The notes beneath the pieces were generated by a model that saw only the letters and a program-made list of their open reading frames with translations, was not told the DNA's origin and searched no databases. Shown here piece by piece: positions 46,244 to 56,886 of a stretch of DNA of 64,000 nt. The stretch lies in the NCBI GenBank assembly GCA_010093515.1, contig MU001679.1, positions 109,628 to 173,627 on the forward strand. Direction: 5' to 3'. The translations under genes and the position numbers were made by a program. Source of the stretch: Lineolata rhizophorae (lineage: Eukaryota > Ascomycota > Dothideomycetes > Lineolatales > Lineolataceae). Each line of letters begins with the position of its first letter. The first letter of the stretch is position 1.

Positions 46244-47152
46244 GGTCTCGTACTTTGACGGCGACCCTAACTTAAAAAAATGAATGCGCGTGATCCTGAG
46301 TGTAGCCAGACGTATGTAATATAAGCAGGTGTCCCTAATCTAGAAAATTAAGGACTTGTCTTTTGAAAGGCTCATATGTCGTTGAATATGAAGAAGATTA
46401 TTGGTGGCACGATTCGAAAGGGAAAGATGTGGAAAGGATGTTTCACTCTCGTTAAGGACGACCAAGCTTCCAAAGGGATGCCACGGCCATGAAGTCCGTG
46501 GTAGGAACGCAGGGAGAGGGGAAATACTGATTTACCTGGTTGGAAGGCACAACATCCAGCCCAAAATCGACTAAGGGGAACAGCTGCCAGAGCGTCCGAC
46601 GCTAGGTTCCTACTCGGTATACAGGAATCCAGTTTCGGGACTCGGGATCTCTCGTGAACAAGCTGCAGGGCTTATCGATCTGGTCCCTGCGACCATAGCA
46701 GCCTCAGACGGTAAAGCGAAAATCCAGCACCGCCAGGCTGTCCAATAGGTCCTAGGCAAAGCCCTTTCCACGGAACATACTGTGGTCATTGACGCCTAAG
46801 GACGTTCTTAGGGTGTCGTTCAAGTACGGAGGGGTCGTTTCTTCTTCCGAAGCTCGGCTGCTTAGCCTTCTATAGCTCCTCAAGAGCCTCAAACGTAGAT
46901 CATAACTTTTTTTATTTACAAGCCATGCGATAAAGCCAGAGTAGAGTTCTAATGTGCAAGTTGTCATAGGGAGGATTATGGGGCTGTACTGTTGCTGAAA
47001 TCGAGGTGTTGCCCATCACGTGCACGAGAGCCACCCCGACAAGCGAGCTTGCGAGAACGTCGACTGCATTGCGCCACGTTCCCCGGGCCATCATTTATAA
47101 CTTCCATTCACTCCCTTGCCAAACGACGACGGTGTGCTCTTCCACCAGCAAG
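46244..47152. promoter_or_regulatory. Divergent intergenic region (SmgGDS-like / DPM3)
   Basis: About 0.9 kb with no supported gene. Both 5' regions lie here. Sequence around 46360-46760 is moderately complex, and nothing is recognised. Confidence 0.5.
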
Positions 47153-47654
47153 ATGACGCGTGCTCAGCAAACTATTTCCGTTGCTCTCCTCATCACCTCC
47201 GTACGCCCACCGAATCTAAATTGTTCGGCGTCCCTAAGCCAATGACAGACAGCTAACCTACTTCCCCCTAGATCTACCTCGCCTGCTTCCTCGGCCTCAT
47301 CCCCTTCTCCGCCAAGGTCCAGGATGAAATAATACCCGTCGTACGACCCTCTGCCGTGATTCCACACTCGCACAATCATCTCGCAGCCACTCCGCAAATT
47401 CGGTCAAACTCGGCTCGAGTTCCGATTCCCCAGCATATCCCCACATTTCTTGTCCCAGAAGAACAGGCTCTAACATACAATTATCTCATTAGCTTCCCCT
47501 CTGGGCTCTCGTCTCCTTCGGCGCCTACCTCCTCGCCCGCCTCGGCTGGGGCGTCCTGACCTTCAACGACACGCCCGATGCGCATAAAGAACTCATGGAG
47601 CAGATTGAGCAGGCCAAGACGGATCTGCGGGCAAAGGGCGTGACTGTGGATTAG
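47153..47654 (+). CDS. DPM3: Dolichol-phosphate mannosyltransferase subunit 3
   Basis: Three small exons (47153-47200, 47272-47340, 47493-47654) encode 92 aa. DPM3 is a small ER-membrane protein that anchors and stabilises the catalytic DPM1, so Dol-P-Man can be made for N-glycosylation, O-mannosylation and GPI anchors. The sequence starts MTRAQQTISVALLITS, with two hydrophobic membrane segments (IYLACFLGLIPFSAKV and ALVSFGAYLLARLGWGV). It then has the conserved cytosolic coiled tail DTPDAHKELMEQIEQAKTDL and ends KGVTVD. All intron phases are zero. The match to family length and the ends of the protein is very good. Confidence 0.9.
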
Positions 47655-48268
47655 ATGGCTTTGGCTATGGGCGTGTGGCGGAGGCGCCGTTGATGCATTC
47701 AGGGATTGGGCATATTGCCTGTAACGGGTGTGCTGTATGATAGCTTTGGCAATTGTGGCGTTGAATGGGAGAACAAAATGGGAAAGGTCAATACGCCTCA
47801 TGGTGTATAGATTTCGGGTTCATTTAGCTTTGGCACACCGAACAAAATATATCCTGTGTTCCTGGCACTTTTCCAAAACGATTGCCGCATCCGCTACTTC
47901 TAAGAAGTCCGCATCGTAATAATTCCGGTAGCTAGGTACGCCAAAACCATTTAGGGCTTTTAAATTGCACCTCGGCTAACCTGGATACCCGCATAAGTAT
48001 TTAGCTATCGAAAACCTAGGAATTAAGATGTCAGATGTTGTATGTTGGGCCCTACGTTACTAATTATGATGATACAGTAGTCAACACGAATGTCTGAAAT
48101 ACATGTGCCATGGCTTCATCGTACCAAAATACGCTCGGTGCTTTTCAGGGATGAACAAACTGGACCGTCACACATTAAATCATGTCAATTTCAGCCCGCT
48201 GCTCCATACGACTAAAGGCCACTCATCCACCTTAGCCTACCACCCGCCAAGCCGTAACTTTCGCCTTT
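47655..48268. other. Convergent intergenic region
   Basis: AT-rich 3' flanks of DPM3 and the TMEM16 gene. No feature seen. Confidence 0.6.
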
Positions 48269-50789
48269 TCACTGCTCTTTCTTCCCCTCCCCGGCCTCCG
48301 TGGACGCTCTCTCAATCAACCTCTTCCCCACCTCCGCACACTCCCTCCAGCCCTTCTGTCTCCCCCAAAATCTCTCTTCAAGACTCATCCCATGCTCACT
48401 CTGCCTCCTCGCCTCCTCCTCCAGGCTCTCCCGGCTGATCTTGACCCCATCCTCTCCCGTCGCTAACGCCACATTCTCCTCGCCGTACTGCTTCGGCGCG
48501 TGCTCCAGCGCCGCCAGGCTCTCCTCGAAGTACTTGCGTCGGACTAAGAATCGCTCGCGGCGCTCCTTCTGGCGGCCGGGCGAGTCGAGCTTGCCGATCG
48601 CGATGCGGACCGCCCAGCGGACGAGCAGGAAGGCATGCTCGGAGAGGAAGACGCAGAGCAGCAGCGCCCAGGCCTTGATGTCGGCCGGGGTGCCAACGTG
48701 GCCGACGCCGTCGTGCGAGAACATGTAGACCAGGGCCGAGGTGGTGATGGAGCCGAGCCAGGCGAGGAAAGAGAGCGAGTCGAGCCAGGGTCCGATGGTG
48801 TCGGCGCGCCAGGGCGTGGGCCGCTGCATCTCGACGCAAATCTTGATAGCGTCGGCCCGCAGCTCGACCCAGTCGTTGATGAGGAAGGAGACCCCTGTAA
48901 GGGGCCATACGACGGAGAACAGCGCGAGATAGCCGAACTGAAGGAATCGTTAGTATCTCCAATGCTACGGAGTCTAACGACAAAGGGCGTACCTGTAGCA
49001 CCATCTCTCGCAGATCCGTCGTCACGTCATACACATCCAACTCAGCTTCGTTCCGCACTCGGGCGAGAAAAGCTGCTTCCTCTGGCGGGTCGTTCGCCGC
49101 GACGTCGGCCGTGCCTCCTCCGTTCTTAGCGGCGCGGTCGCTTTGCATTTTCTTGAATTTCGCAAATCCCCTCCGCTTCAGATACGGCACAACCACTTCC
49201 ATACCCAGGTTCACTAGCTGCGCCGTCACAGTAAAATAAATGACTTGTTTACGCAGTCTGTCTGGGTTAATGGTAAACCCCTCCTCAGGAGCCTTGAGCT
49301 GCTGTTCGTTCTCGGCAAATGGCTTGACAGTGACGCTGAAGATGTCAAGATAGGGGATGATCCAGCTGCCAAACGGAACATAGACAAAAGCAGTTAGAAA
49401 GATGGCGAGGTAAGATGTAATAAAGTTGAGAACAAAAATCTTCTGCGTAAAAGCGGTCTCGTAGGAAGAGTCGGTTTCGTAGTTCTCGTAAGAATTGAGT
49501 TGAGAGGCAAAGTTTGTGAGGATGGCCGTGAGAATCGGAAGGCATGTAGTGAGAATCCCAGTTGGCAGGAATACCTACATAATGTCAGACAGAAGTCTCA
49601 TCGAGATTTTGGAGAAGACTTACCAGAACGAATTGGAGAGGGCCATTGTATATCTCTCGGATGAATATTTCAATTCCGAAGCAAGTAGCGATCAGAGTGC
49701 CCAACACAATCGTTGCAACCAGAGCAAATGGAATCTGAAGCAGTTGCCGCATAAGTCTCTTCTTGGCCGGGTAATACTTGACTGTCTCCCCGGTAACAGG
49801 GTCCGTGATCTCCTTCTCGTGTTGGAATCCTTTCCGTTTCGTCTCAATCGACGAAACCCCGCGAACACCCCAGCGCACCGCGAGATCATATTCCTGATGC
49901 TTCCAGTATTCCGTAAAGATGATACACCACAGGCTAATCACAATAGCGTAGACGGGCGAGAATTGGCCAAGTAATGTCCAAGCGGAAAAGCCGAAGACGG
50001 CTGGGAAGACAAGGAATGCGAAATATGACTGCGTGAACGCAAAGTAAAACCCAATCTGAATTGTCTGTCAGTAACGATACAAACCTAATTTCCACAATCA
50101 TTATACACCGCCTTACCTTTTCGCCAAGTCTGTCCCGAATAGCGTCTAGATCTTCCGCCTTTAGAAAGTACGCTGTGCTCCACTTCTTGATCCACTCCTT
50201 GTTGTACGCGTGGTCATGCAGTGCGAATATCGACTCCACATTTTTCCATTCCCCTTCTTTCGGTGTGATGCCAGCGCCTCCTTCTGTCGGGGAATTGGTA
50301 ATGAGCTGGTAGATAATTCGCAGGCGCTCAGCCTCGTTCAGCGGATCAGACTCGAGTGCCTCTTTGGTTTCTTTCTTCGGAGCTGCGGCTCTCACGCCGT
50401 GGATCCAGTCCTTGACTCTTTATTTGAACCAGTCAGGCAATCTGCTGCCATGGACGCAACTTGAAGATACCTGCAGACTGCCCACTCACCGCGATCGGAA
50501 AACCTCCCCGTACAGATGCTCTTGCGATGCGACCTTGACAAAGACGAGGAGCGACTGGCTCGCCCCATTGCGCACTTCAGTGTCCAACCCGACCGACTGC
50601 AATGCCTTTGTGAGCTTTTCGAACTGTGCAGTCGCTTCAGACCTGTCTGCAATGGCAGTTGTCAGCGTCTATCAATCGCTAGAGTTCAAACGAGGAAGCG
50701 GTAAACTTGCCAGCACTTGTAAACCGATAGCAGATCACGTAGTCGACGTCCATGTTAGTCTGCAGACCAGGGCTCTTCGGCGGAGCCAT
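48269..50789 (-). CDS. TMEM16/anoctamin family protein (lipid scramblase or channel)
   Basis: Six exons from the minus strand: 50789-50711, 50646-50490, 50417-50117, 50055-49624, 49574-48993 and 48937-48269. They give 739 aa, close to the length of fungal nhTMEM16/afTMEM16. The N-terminal fold starts MAPPKSPGLQTNMDVDYVIC. The family helices follow: FYFAFTQSYFAFLVFPAVFG, IISLWCIIFTEYWK-type segments and PVTGETVKYYP. Candidate calcium-site acids are conserved: D510 and E513 in DLREMVLQFG, E542 and D546 in WVELRADAIKI. Family members scramble phospholipids or conduct ions on calcium rise, at the plasma membrane or ER. Intron 1 is a predicted GC-AG intron (see findings). Acceptor 2 uses an AAG. 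The tail is rich in Glu/Arg. Function as scramblase is inferred, not shown. Confidence 0.85.
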
Positions 50790-51659
50790 GGCTGCGGTAG
50801 AGATGGTGGTATCTGGGGCGAAACACCGCCTGACAGGACTCAGGACTCCCACAAGAAGACGGCTACGCGAGAGTATAACCAAGCGAACAGGCCTGTGAAG
50901 AGGGAGGAGACAAGCAAACGACTACGTAGTATGTCGACGACGCCGTGATGGACGGTGGAACGCGTAGGCTTGGATCGGAGTGCGACAGGGATGCGGCCAA
51001 GGACGCCTTGGGCCCCACGTCATCGGGCAGGGATCAGCCGATCAGATCCCGGTGCAGATGATTGCACGGGCCATACTCACATGCAGTTCCAACAGCCAGT
51101 CGTCCAACGCAGCACCCCAGTCGAGACGTTAGGTGGTGGGGAAAGTCTGTACTGTAGAAAACCTAGGTTAGACAGGAGCTGAGCCACTAGGTACACACAA
51201 AAAGCTGGATCACGTGCCAGCTCGATCACGCGAACGAGCTAGGTCTGCATCGTGGCACATTCATAATCTATACCTGGAACACATTTTCGACTTATAGGTA
51301 ACGAATAAATACTTAGGTTCTTAAGCATTAGTCGCGCTCTATTAACGCCTGGCAATGGAGAATGAAATGGCGGAGCGGAAAAGCCGTAGATGCTTGGACT
51401 TCAACTTCGTGTTTAAGGCCCTACCCAACTATGGAGCTCTTCAGGTTTCGGTCGTTTGGCATTGCTTTACTGGCAGGCTTATACTTCATCGAGCCTCTTC
51501 AGCAGCTACAAGGCTATTAAGTCTTCTTCTTCTTCTTTTTTTTTTTTTTTTTTNNNNNNNNNNGGCCATTATGACTAGACAGTTCCAATATAACAGCTGG
51601 AATACGTTGACCTTGGAGTGGTTATTACATGACAGGCTCTATAGGCAAGGCTAGTGGTA
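50790..51659. other. Intergenic region with assembly gap
   Basis: This includes the TMEM16 promoter, a T-run ending at a 10-base gap, and the 3' side of the ankyrin gene. An open stretch at 51355-51654 crosses the gap and is not credible. Confidence 0.6.
51554..51563. other. 10-base assembly gap (N)
   Basis: Ten Ns follow a long T tract (at least 18 T, 51536-51553), so the true length is unknown. It may hide a longer low-complexity segment. Confidence 0.98.
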
Positions 51660-54289
51660 CTACACCATGTTGAAGTATATGCTGAGCTCGCGGAACACCA
51701 GACTTTGGAGCTCGCGGTGAGAAACACCAAGCGCATTTCCAGGCCGGTCCACAAACTTGCACGCGCAGTAGTAATCTGCCTTGATGTACCTGGAAGTAAA
51801 GCGTTTCTCCCAAGAGTACAGGTTGAAAAACTCTGGGATGTCAAGTCCCCGTTCAACAAGAACGGCGTACCACACATCTGCTAACATGCTGCCATACACT
51901 TTATCATCCACCCTACTATACGCGATGTCAGAAGGCGAGGCTCCGGCATCATTAATCGCGTGGGCATTAGCGCCATAGCCCAAGCAATCCAGCAAGTCTC
52001 TCTTAAGGTCAAAAGTCGTGTAATAATCAAAGCCTGACTTTGCCCGACGATGCGCCATGTCGAGCACAATGTGGAGGCACGTATTTCCATGTTTGTCTCG
52101 AGCGCTAAATCAGCGCCGAGCTTAAAAAGACCTTTTATAAATTGACGAGAACGTCCATGCCAATAGAAAGCCTGCAGAAGTAAGGTTTTGCCGTCGGCAT
52201 TCGTCTCCTCAGTGTCTATGAATTCTCTGCCGTACCGCATCAAAGCCTGAAAAGTCTAGTTACTCTTAAATGTTTTCAGTCGATCCTAGATATATGCTTA
52301 CCGTTCCATAATCTATTAAGTAAAGGCACATAGTATACCCAAACTTATCTGCAAGCATCGGATCCGCTCCAGCTTCGAGAAGGAGGCGCAATAATTCCTC
52401 GGTTCTACCAGTATACCAGTTGGAGAACTTTACATAAGAAAGTAGGGGAAGAGCAATTCCAAGCACGTCATTTTTTTCGACTGAATTGACATCTGCGCCA
52501 TGTTCAATGAGTAGGCTGATTAATTCGAGATGCCCATACTGCATTGCATGCTAATTTCAGTCACTAAAAATGCCTGCAAATGGTAACGATAGGGAAAGAC
52601 ATACCCCAAGCAAAGATCTATCTTCTTCGTCATAGTCCCGGAGGGACGCCTTGCCCTCTTGAACTAGGCAAAGCAGCCCGTGGATATCTCCTTTCTCCAC
52701 GAGTTTGAATATTGGCGAGTCATTCGGCACCCTCCGATAGCCAACTATGATCGGATTCAAAGTATGAAAGCCCCAGTTGTTCATCGTCTGGGTGAAGTAA
52801 GTTGTAATTTTGGAATTTGCCCCGGTTCCCGCGATGACGTGGACGCTCGCCGTCATCTCGACCAGTTCGTCATGTTCTGAAGTTTGGTCGTCATTCTCCG
52901 GCCGGATGCTCCGGGGCTTGTTTGCTACACGGTAGCGCTTTCGTGTCTTGAGGTCGACATTGACGCCGGCGATATTGAAACTCTGGTTGATTCGGCGATA
53001 GTAATGTTTTCCGACCGCACGGCTTTGTGGCAGAGTTTGAGGTGCTGCCGGCATATAATTAGTAATAACTCGAGATGAAGTTTCGCAAATACCTTAGGCT
53101 TACGTCTTTGGTTAATGGTGACCTTGTCAGAGGCATTTGCCAGGCGGCAGAGTTTTTTGAGGTCCACATTGAGGTGAGCATTCTCTGAATCATCAACAAG
53201 CTCCACTCGTTTTCTCTTTCGGTTCTGGAAACCACCTGGGTCATTTTGTTGATCGAGTTGCTTTGATGCTGCGTTTAAAAGCTGGTTTAAGTCACTGATG
53301 ATGTCTTCAGCATCGCTAGAAGAAGCGACTCGCTCTTTTGATTCGGCAAGCTTGGACAGATTTTTTATGGACTCGAGGAACTGGGTGTATTGTTCCTTCT
53401 CGGCTTCTTCCTCTTCGATATCCACTATCCGCCTGTCATCTTGAAGGGCCTCAGACTCGTAGGTACTCTGCTGAGATTGCTGCGCGTTTGATAGCTCGAC
53501 GACTTGATTCTGGAGAGTGGAAACCATCGCCATTATGGTCTGGAACTGTGCGGTCGAGACTCCAGGTAGGTCATCCATCTTCTTGTGCAATGAGTGAAGA
53601 GACGCGGCTGTTTCCGTTTGCGTAGTGCCCTCGGATATTTTTTCCAGACATCTCACTCTGTTGTCAATGCTCGTAAGAGATGGAGGATAGAGTGGTAGAC
53701 TGGTGGTGGCAGAGGCAGCAGCAGCTTGGCTATCACGAGCTAGACCCGTGAAACCAGTGCTGGTGAAGCCATTGGCTCGGACAGCTGATTGTACATCACT
53801 ACATATGATTGTCAAATGCCTAAACAACTAACAAGCGCAGATTGTTTAAATCGATTGGATCCAGTATTCGTACCTTGTGATAAAGCTGAAGCGCGCATGA
53901 AGGCATGAAACGTGCCATTGAATAGTTTGCCGCATGGACTCAAAGTCATCCTTCTGGAAGAATGTCCTGACTTGCTTCCACGTCCGCCTCATCCTACTGT
54001 CACTCGGCGTTTCCTGCAACTTCTCCAGTTTTGCGGCGATCTTTTCAACTTCGCTGTTGCAGTTTCCAAGCGCTTTAAGCAATTCGTCCATATCTTTCTT
54101 GTCAAGGCCAGTCTAAACAATTTCGGTACGCTGGAGCCGTTTGAGCAGATTGTCCAGCGTGTCGACGGCAGACACCAGCTGTCTAACTTCCTCAGGCCCA
54201 TCCTTGATCCCGGATACCACCCTGTAGATGGCCCCGGTCGACCTGAGCCCGACCGTGATGAATGCCAGAACGCTAGCACCGACTTCCAT
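51660..54289 (-). pseudogene. HeLo-like N-terminal plus ankyrin-repeat gene with premature stop and frameshift
   Basis: Predicted exons: 54289-53874, 53798-53104, 53044-52605, 52550-52302 and 52246-51660 (about 795 aa if intact). The N-terminus (MEVGASVLAFITVGLRSTG) looks like the fungal Helo_like/STAND N-terminal domain, here followed by a coiled-coil Gln/Glu-rich middle, a bipartite basic signal (NRKRKRVEL) and several ankyrin repeats (HLELISLLIEHGADVN, ARDKHGNTCLHIVL). Such proteins are NLR-like candidates for allorecognition or innate immunity. Two lesions are seen: an in-frame TAG at 54113-54115 in the N-terminal domain, and a 1-nt loss near 52105-52112 inside an ankyrin repeat (exon 5 is 587 nt, one short of the expected phase). 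Exon signals and phases are otherwise good. One lesion could be an assembly error, but two suggest inactivation. Confidence 0.75.
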
Positions 54290-55770
54290 CTTCGCTGATA
54301 AGCGCAAGATTAGCACTCAGCGACGGACTGGCGAGCCATGAACGAATGGCGCAACTGATGCCAAAGCATTAGCTGGTCGGAACAACAAAGAAGCCAGTTT
54401 AAAATGAGTAAGTGACGCGTCAAAACTGAGCGACACGGACAGTCGTGGAAAAAGTTGAGGAAGACGTAGAAGCAATGTCCTCGCAGGACTGGGAGAAAGT
54501 TTTTGTGCCGTCTCGCAAGGCTGAAGTGAGTCTAAGCTACGCCGCATCTCGAGTGCCTAGGCACGCTAACCCCAAGCGGTGCGGTGGCCCTGTAAGATTC
54601 CAGTGGAAATCTGGAATGGGTAGGCCAAGTCCATTGACATTGGAAGAATGGTGCTATCTGAGGCTGCATGAATACACTTGTAGAATCCCTGTTAGGGGTT
54701 GGCGAACTAGGCCCAAATAGGCCACCTAATATTCTGACAGGCCCATTGGGTGCCATCAGGCAGACACGGCTGAAATTGGGATGATTTCATTGGCTGAGGA
54801 TAAAGGACCATTTCGACACCGGTCAGAGTAAGTAAATCGAAATAGAAAGATAGAGCATTTTATGTGAAGTATGGAACGAGGCTTGGCCTACCACCCTCCT
54901 TCGCTATGGAGCGAAATGCCTCTTATGTACGTCCACGAATCCTGTCAGGAGAGAAAATTACCGGCGACAGTTCTTGTTCCTAAAACGATCCGTCAAAGCA
55001 GAGTGAAACGTTTTCGAAATCTCTCTAACCACCTTTTAGTGAGACTAACGTGCAGGGCTGATTTGTCGCCGTGTCCATTGCCAATTGGCTCAAGCACTGC
55101 CACGTTGGCGTCAACATGGAAAGTCCGGGATAAGCCTTGTGAGAGCCCTGCTGCGCTTTCTGTCGACTCATCCTCATCTCTAGTAGCGAATATTGTAGTG
55201 TAATCTTCAATGTCCAATGATTCTAACCATGCGTTTGGCTGGTAGAGGGCGGGATGCGGCTTCTTCATGGAACATTGTGCTCAATATTAGTCCAACAATA
55301 AGAAAACGGTCACAGGAACAGATTAGCCGCTTAAGTACTAATAACTAGAAAGTATGTGCATGATTAAATATCTATACTTCCATAGTACCATCATGTGCTT
55401 ATGCCTCTAATCATAACACTGCATATTGCACTTCCTATGGAGGCGACAAGATAGAAAAACAAGTAAAAGACACTAGCAGTAAGCTAGTTCTCGTCTTCCG
55501 CGTGTACGTCTCGCAGCTGTTAACCGTCGAAGTGCTAATAGTACACAGACATTGAAGCTTGGAGCAAAAACATCTGAAACGCGACCCGCTTTGTCCGCGT
55601 GAATGTGCCCTATCGTACCTACTCACTTGCCCAGGCAAACCTACGCTTTTGAAACAAACTCCAAGGACGCCAATCCAAACCCAAAGCGACTTCCAATAAA
55701 TGTACGATGAAAGAAATATGTCTATAAACGCACCATCGTACACGAATAGCAGCTCCATCCCCGTTCTATT
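54290..55770. other. Intergenic region
   Basis: No supported gene. The minus strand at 54993-55268 is open for 91 codons with peptide-like composition (HPALYQPNAWLESLDIEDYT) but no recognised family. The plus strand at 54445-54720 is similar. Confidence 0.4.
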
Positions 55771-56886
55771 CTACGACTTGCTAAGCGCCTTCTTCAGCTC
55801 CGTGCATGCTCTTGCGTAATGCTCCTGCACGCCCGGCGTCACCCTAAGCGGGTTCGGCGCTTTATCCCATGCGTGCGGGGCACCCGGCACCATAGTGTAC
55901 TCGACGTCTTTGCCAGCTTCGTTCCGAAGCCTGTCCCGGAACCTAATTCCTTCCGCGAGCAGCATATCCCACTCACAAGTGTAGAGGACGATCTTGTCCG
56001 GCAAGCCCGCGGCGAGCAGGTCGGCGGGGGCCACGCCAGGACTGAGAAGCGGATCACTCATGTCTAGGGTTGGCGGCTGTAGGTAGGATTCGTCGAAGAG
56101 ATCTGTGAAGACGGCGGGGAGCTGCTGGTCCACGCGAGGATTCGTCATGCGGCGCTGCTCGCGGGTCTGGGTATAGTCCGTACTCGGATACCAGCTCACA
56201 ACCGTCCTGATCTTCAGCTCGCGGCTGACCTTGACGCGCGGGCGCTCGTCGGGCGACGCCCCCTTGAGCAGCGTGCGGCGCGACGACTGGGCCGAAACGT
56301 TGCTGGTCTCGGAGAAGTCCTCGTCGTCGTCCTTGCCGTTAAGCTCTTCCATCGGCAGAAGCTCTTCCGCTAGCCGCAGCGGCACCGTGAAGCACATGCT
56401 AGCGCCCGACGAGAAGCCGCTCAGCGCGATGCGGTCCGGGTCGATGTTCAGCTCATGTGCATGCTGGGCGACGTATATCACGGCGTCGCAACCGTCTTCG
56501 ACGGCCGTCGGGAACGGGTTCTCGGGCGCGAGGCGGTAGTTGACATTGGCGACTACAGCGCCCACCTGCTCCACGACAGTGGCGCACCACCGCGCGTCGT
56601 CGGTGGCCTTGCCTAGCGTGAAGCCGCCGCCATGGAAGTTGACCACCACCGGATACGACCTACTGCGCAGCCGCGTCTGCGCCTCATAGTCCGACGGCAC
56701 GTAGAATTGTATCGTGAACTGGCCCTTGCGGGGCGAGATTGTGACGGGGACGGTCCGCGTGAAGGCTGGCGAGGGCGGCCGCGGCGGCGCCAGGCGGTGC
56801 AGGAACATTCCGATCTCCATCAGGAAACGCCAGACCTGGGCCTGGACGTGCAGGACCCAGCGGGGCCGCGGAGGGCGAGACGCCAT
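55771..56886 (-). CDS. Alpha/beta hydrolase, hormone-sensitive lipase (HSL) type
   Basis: Single-exon gene, 371 aa from ATG 56886 (MASRPPRPRWVLHVQ). HSL-type esterases hydrolyse short ester or lactone substrates. Family motifs are complete: HGGG oxyanion loop at residues 85-88, nucleophile G157-F-S159-S-G161, the acidic member in ETCEWD-type context (YTCEWDMLLAEG), and the His in GAPHAWDK. The frame stays open upstream to 57669 and includes a hydrophobic stretch (LALILYFISFFLTLFTGAPL) just before the chosen start, so a longer membrane-anchored product starting further upstream cannot be excluded. The upstream part is otherwise low-complexity and probably 5' UTR. The substrate is unknown. Confidence 0.75.
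   Translation of the reverse strand: MASRPPRPRWVLHVQAQVWRFLMEIGMFLHRLAPPRPPSPAFTRTVPVTISPRKGQFTIQFYVPSDYEAQTRLRSRSYPVVVNFHGGGFTLGKATDDARWCATVVEQVGAVVANVNYRLAPENPFPTAVEDGCDAVIYVAQHAHELNIDPDRIALSGFSSGASMCFTVPLRLAEELLPMEELNGKDDDEDFSETSNVSAQSSRRTLLKGASPDERPRVKVSRELKIRTVVSWYPSTDYTQTREQRRMTNPRVDQQLPAVFTDLFDESYLQPPTLDMSDPLLSPGVAPADLLAAGLPDKIVLYTCEWDMLLAEGIRFRDRLRNEAGKDVEYTMVPGAPHAWDKAPNPLRVTPGVQEHYARACTELKKALSKS

Noticed and set aside
51355-51654. Open frame across the N gap
   Set aside because: It contains the poly-T tract and the gap; the peptide has Phe/Leu runs from the T tract only.
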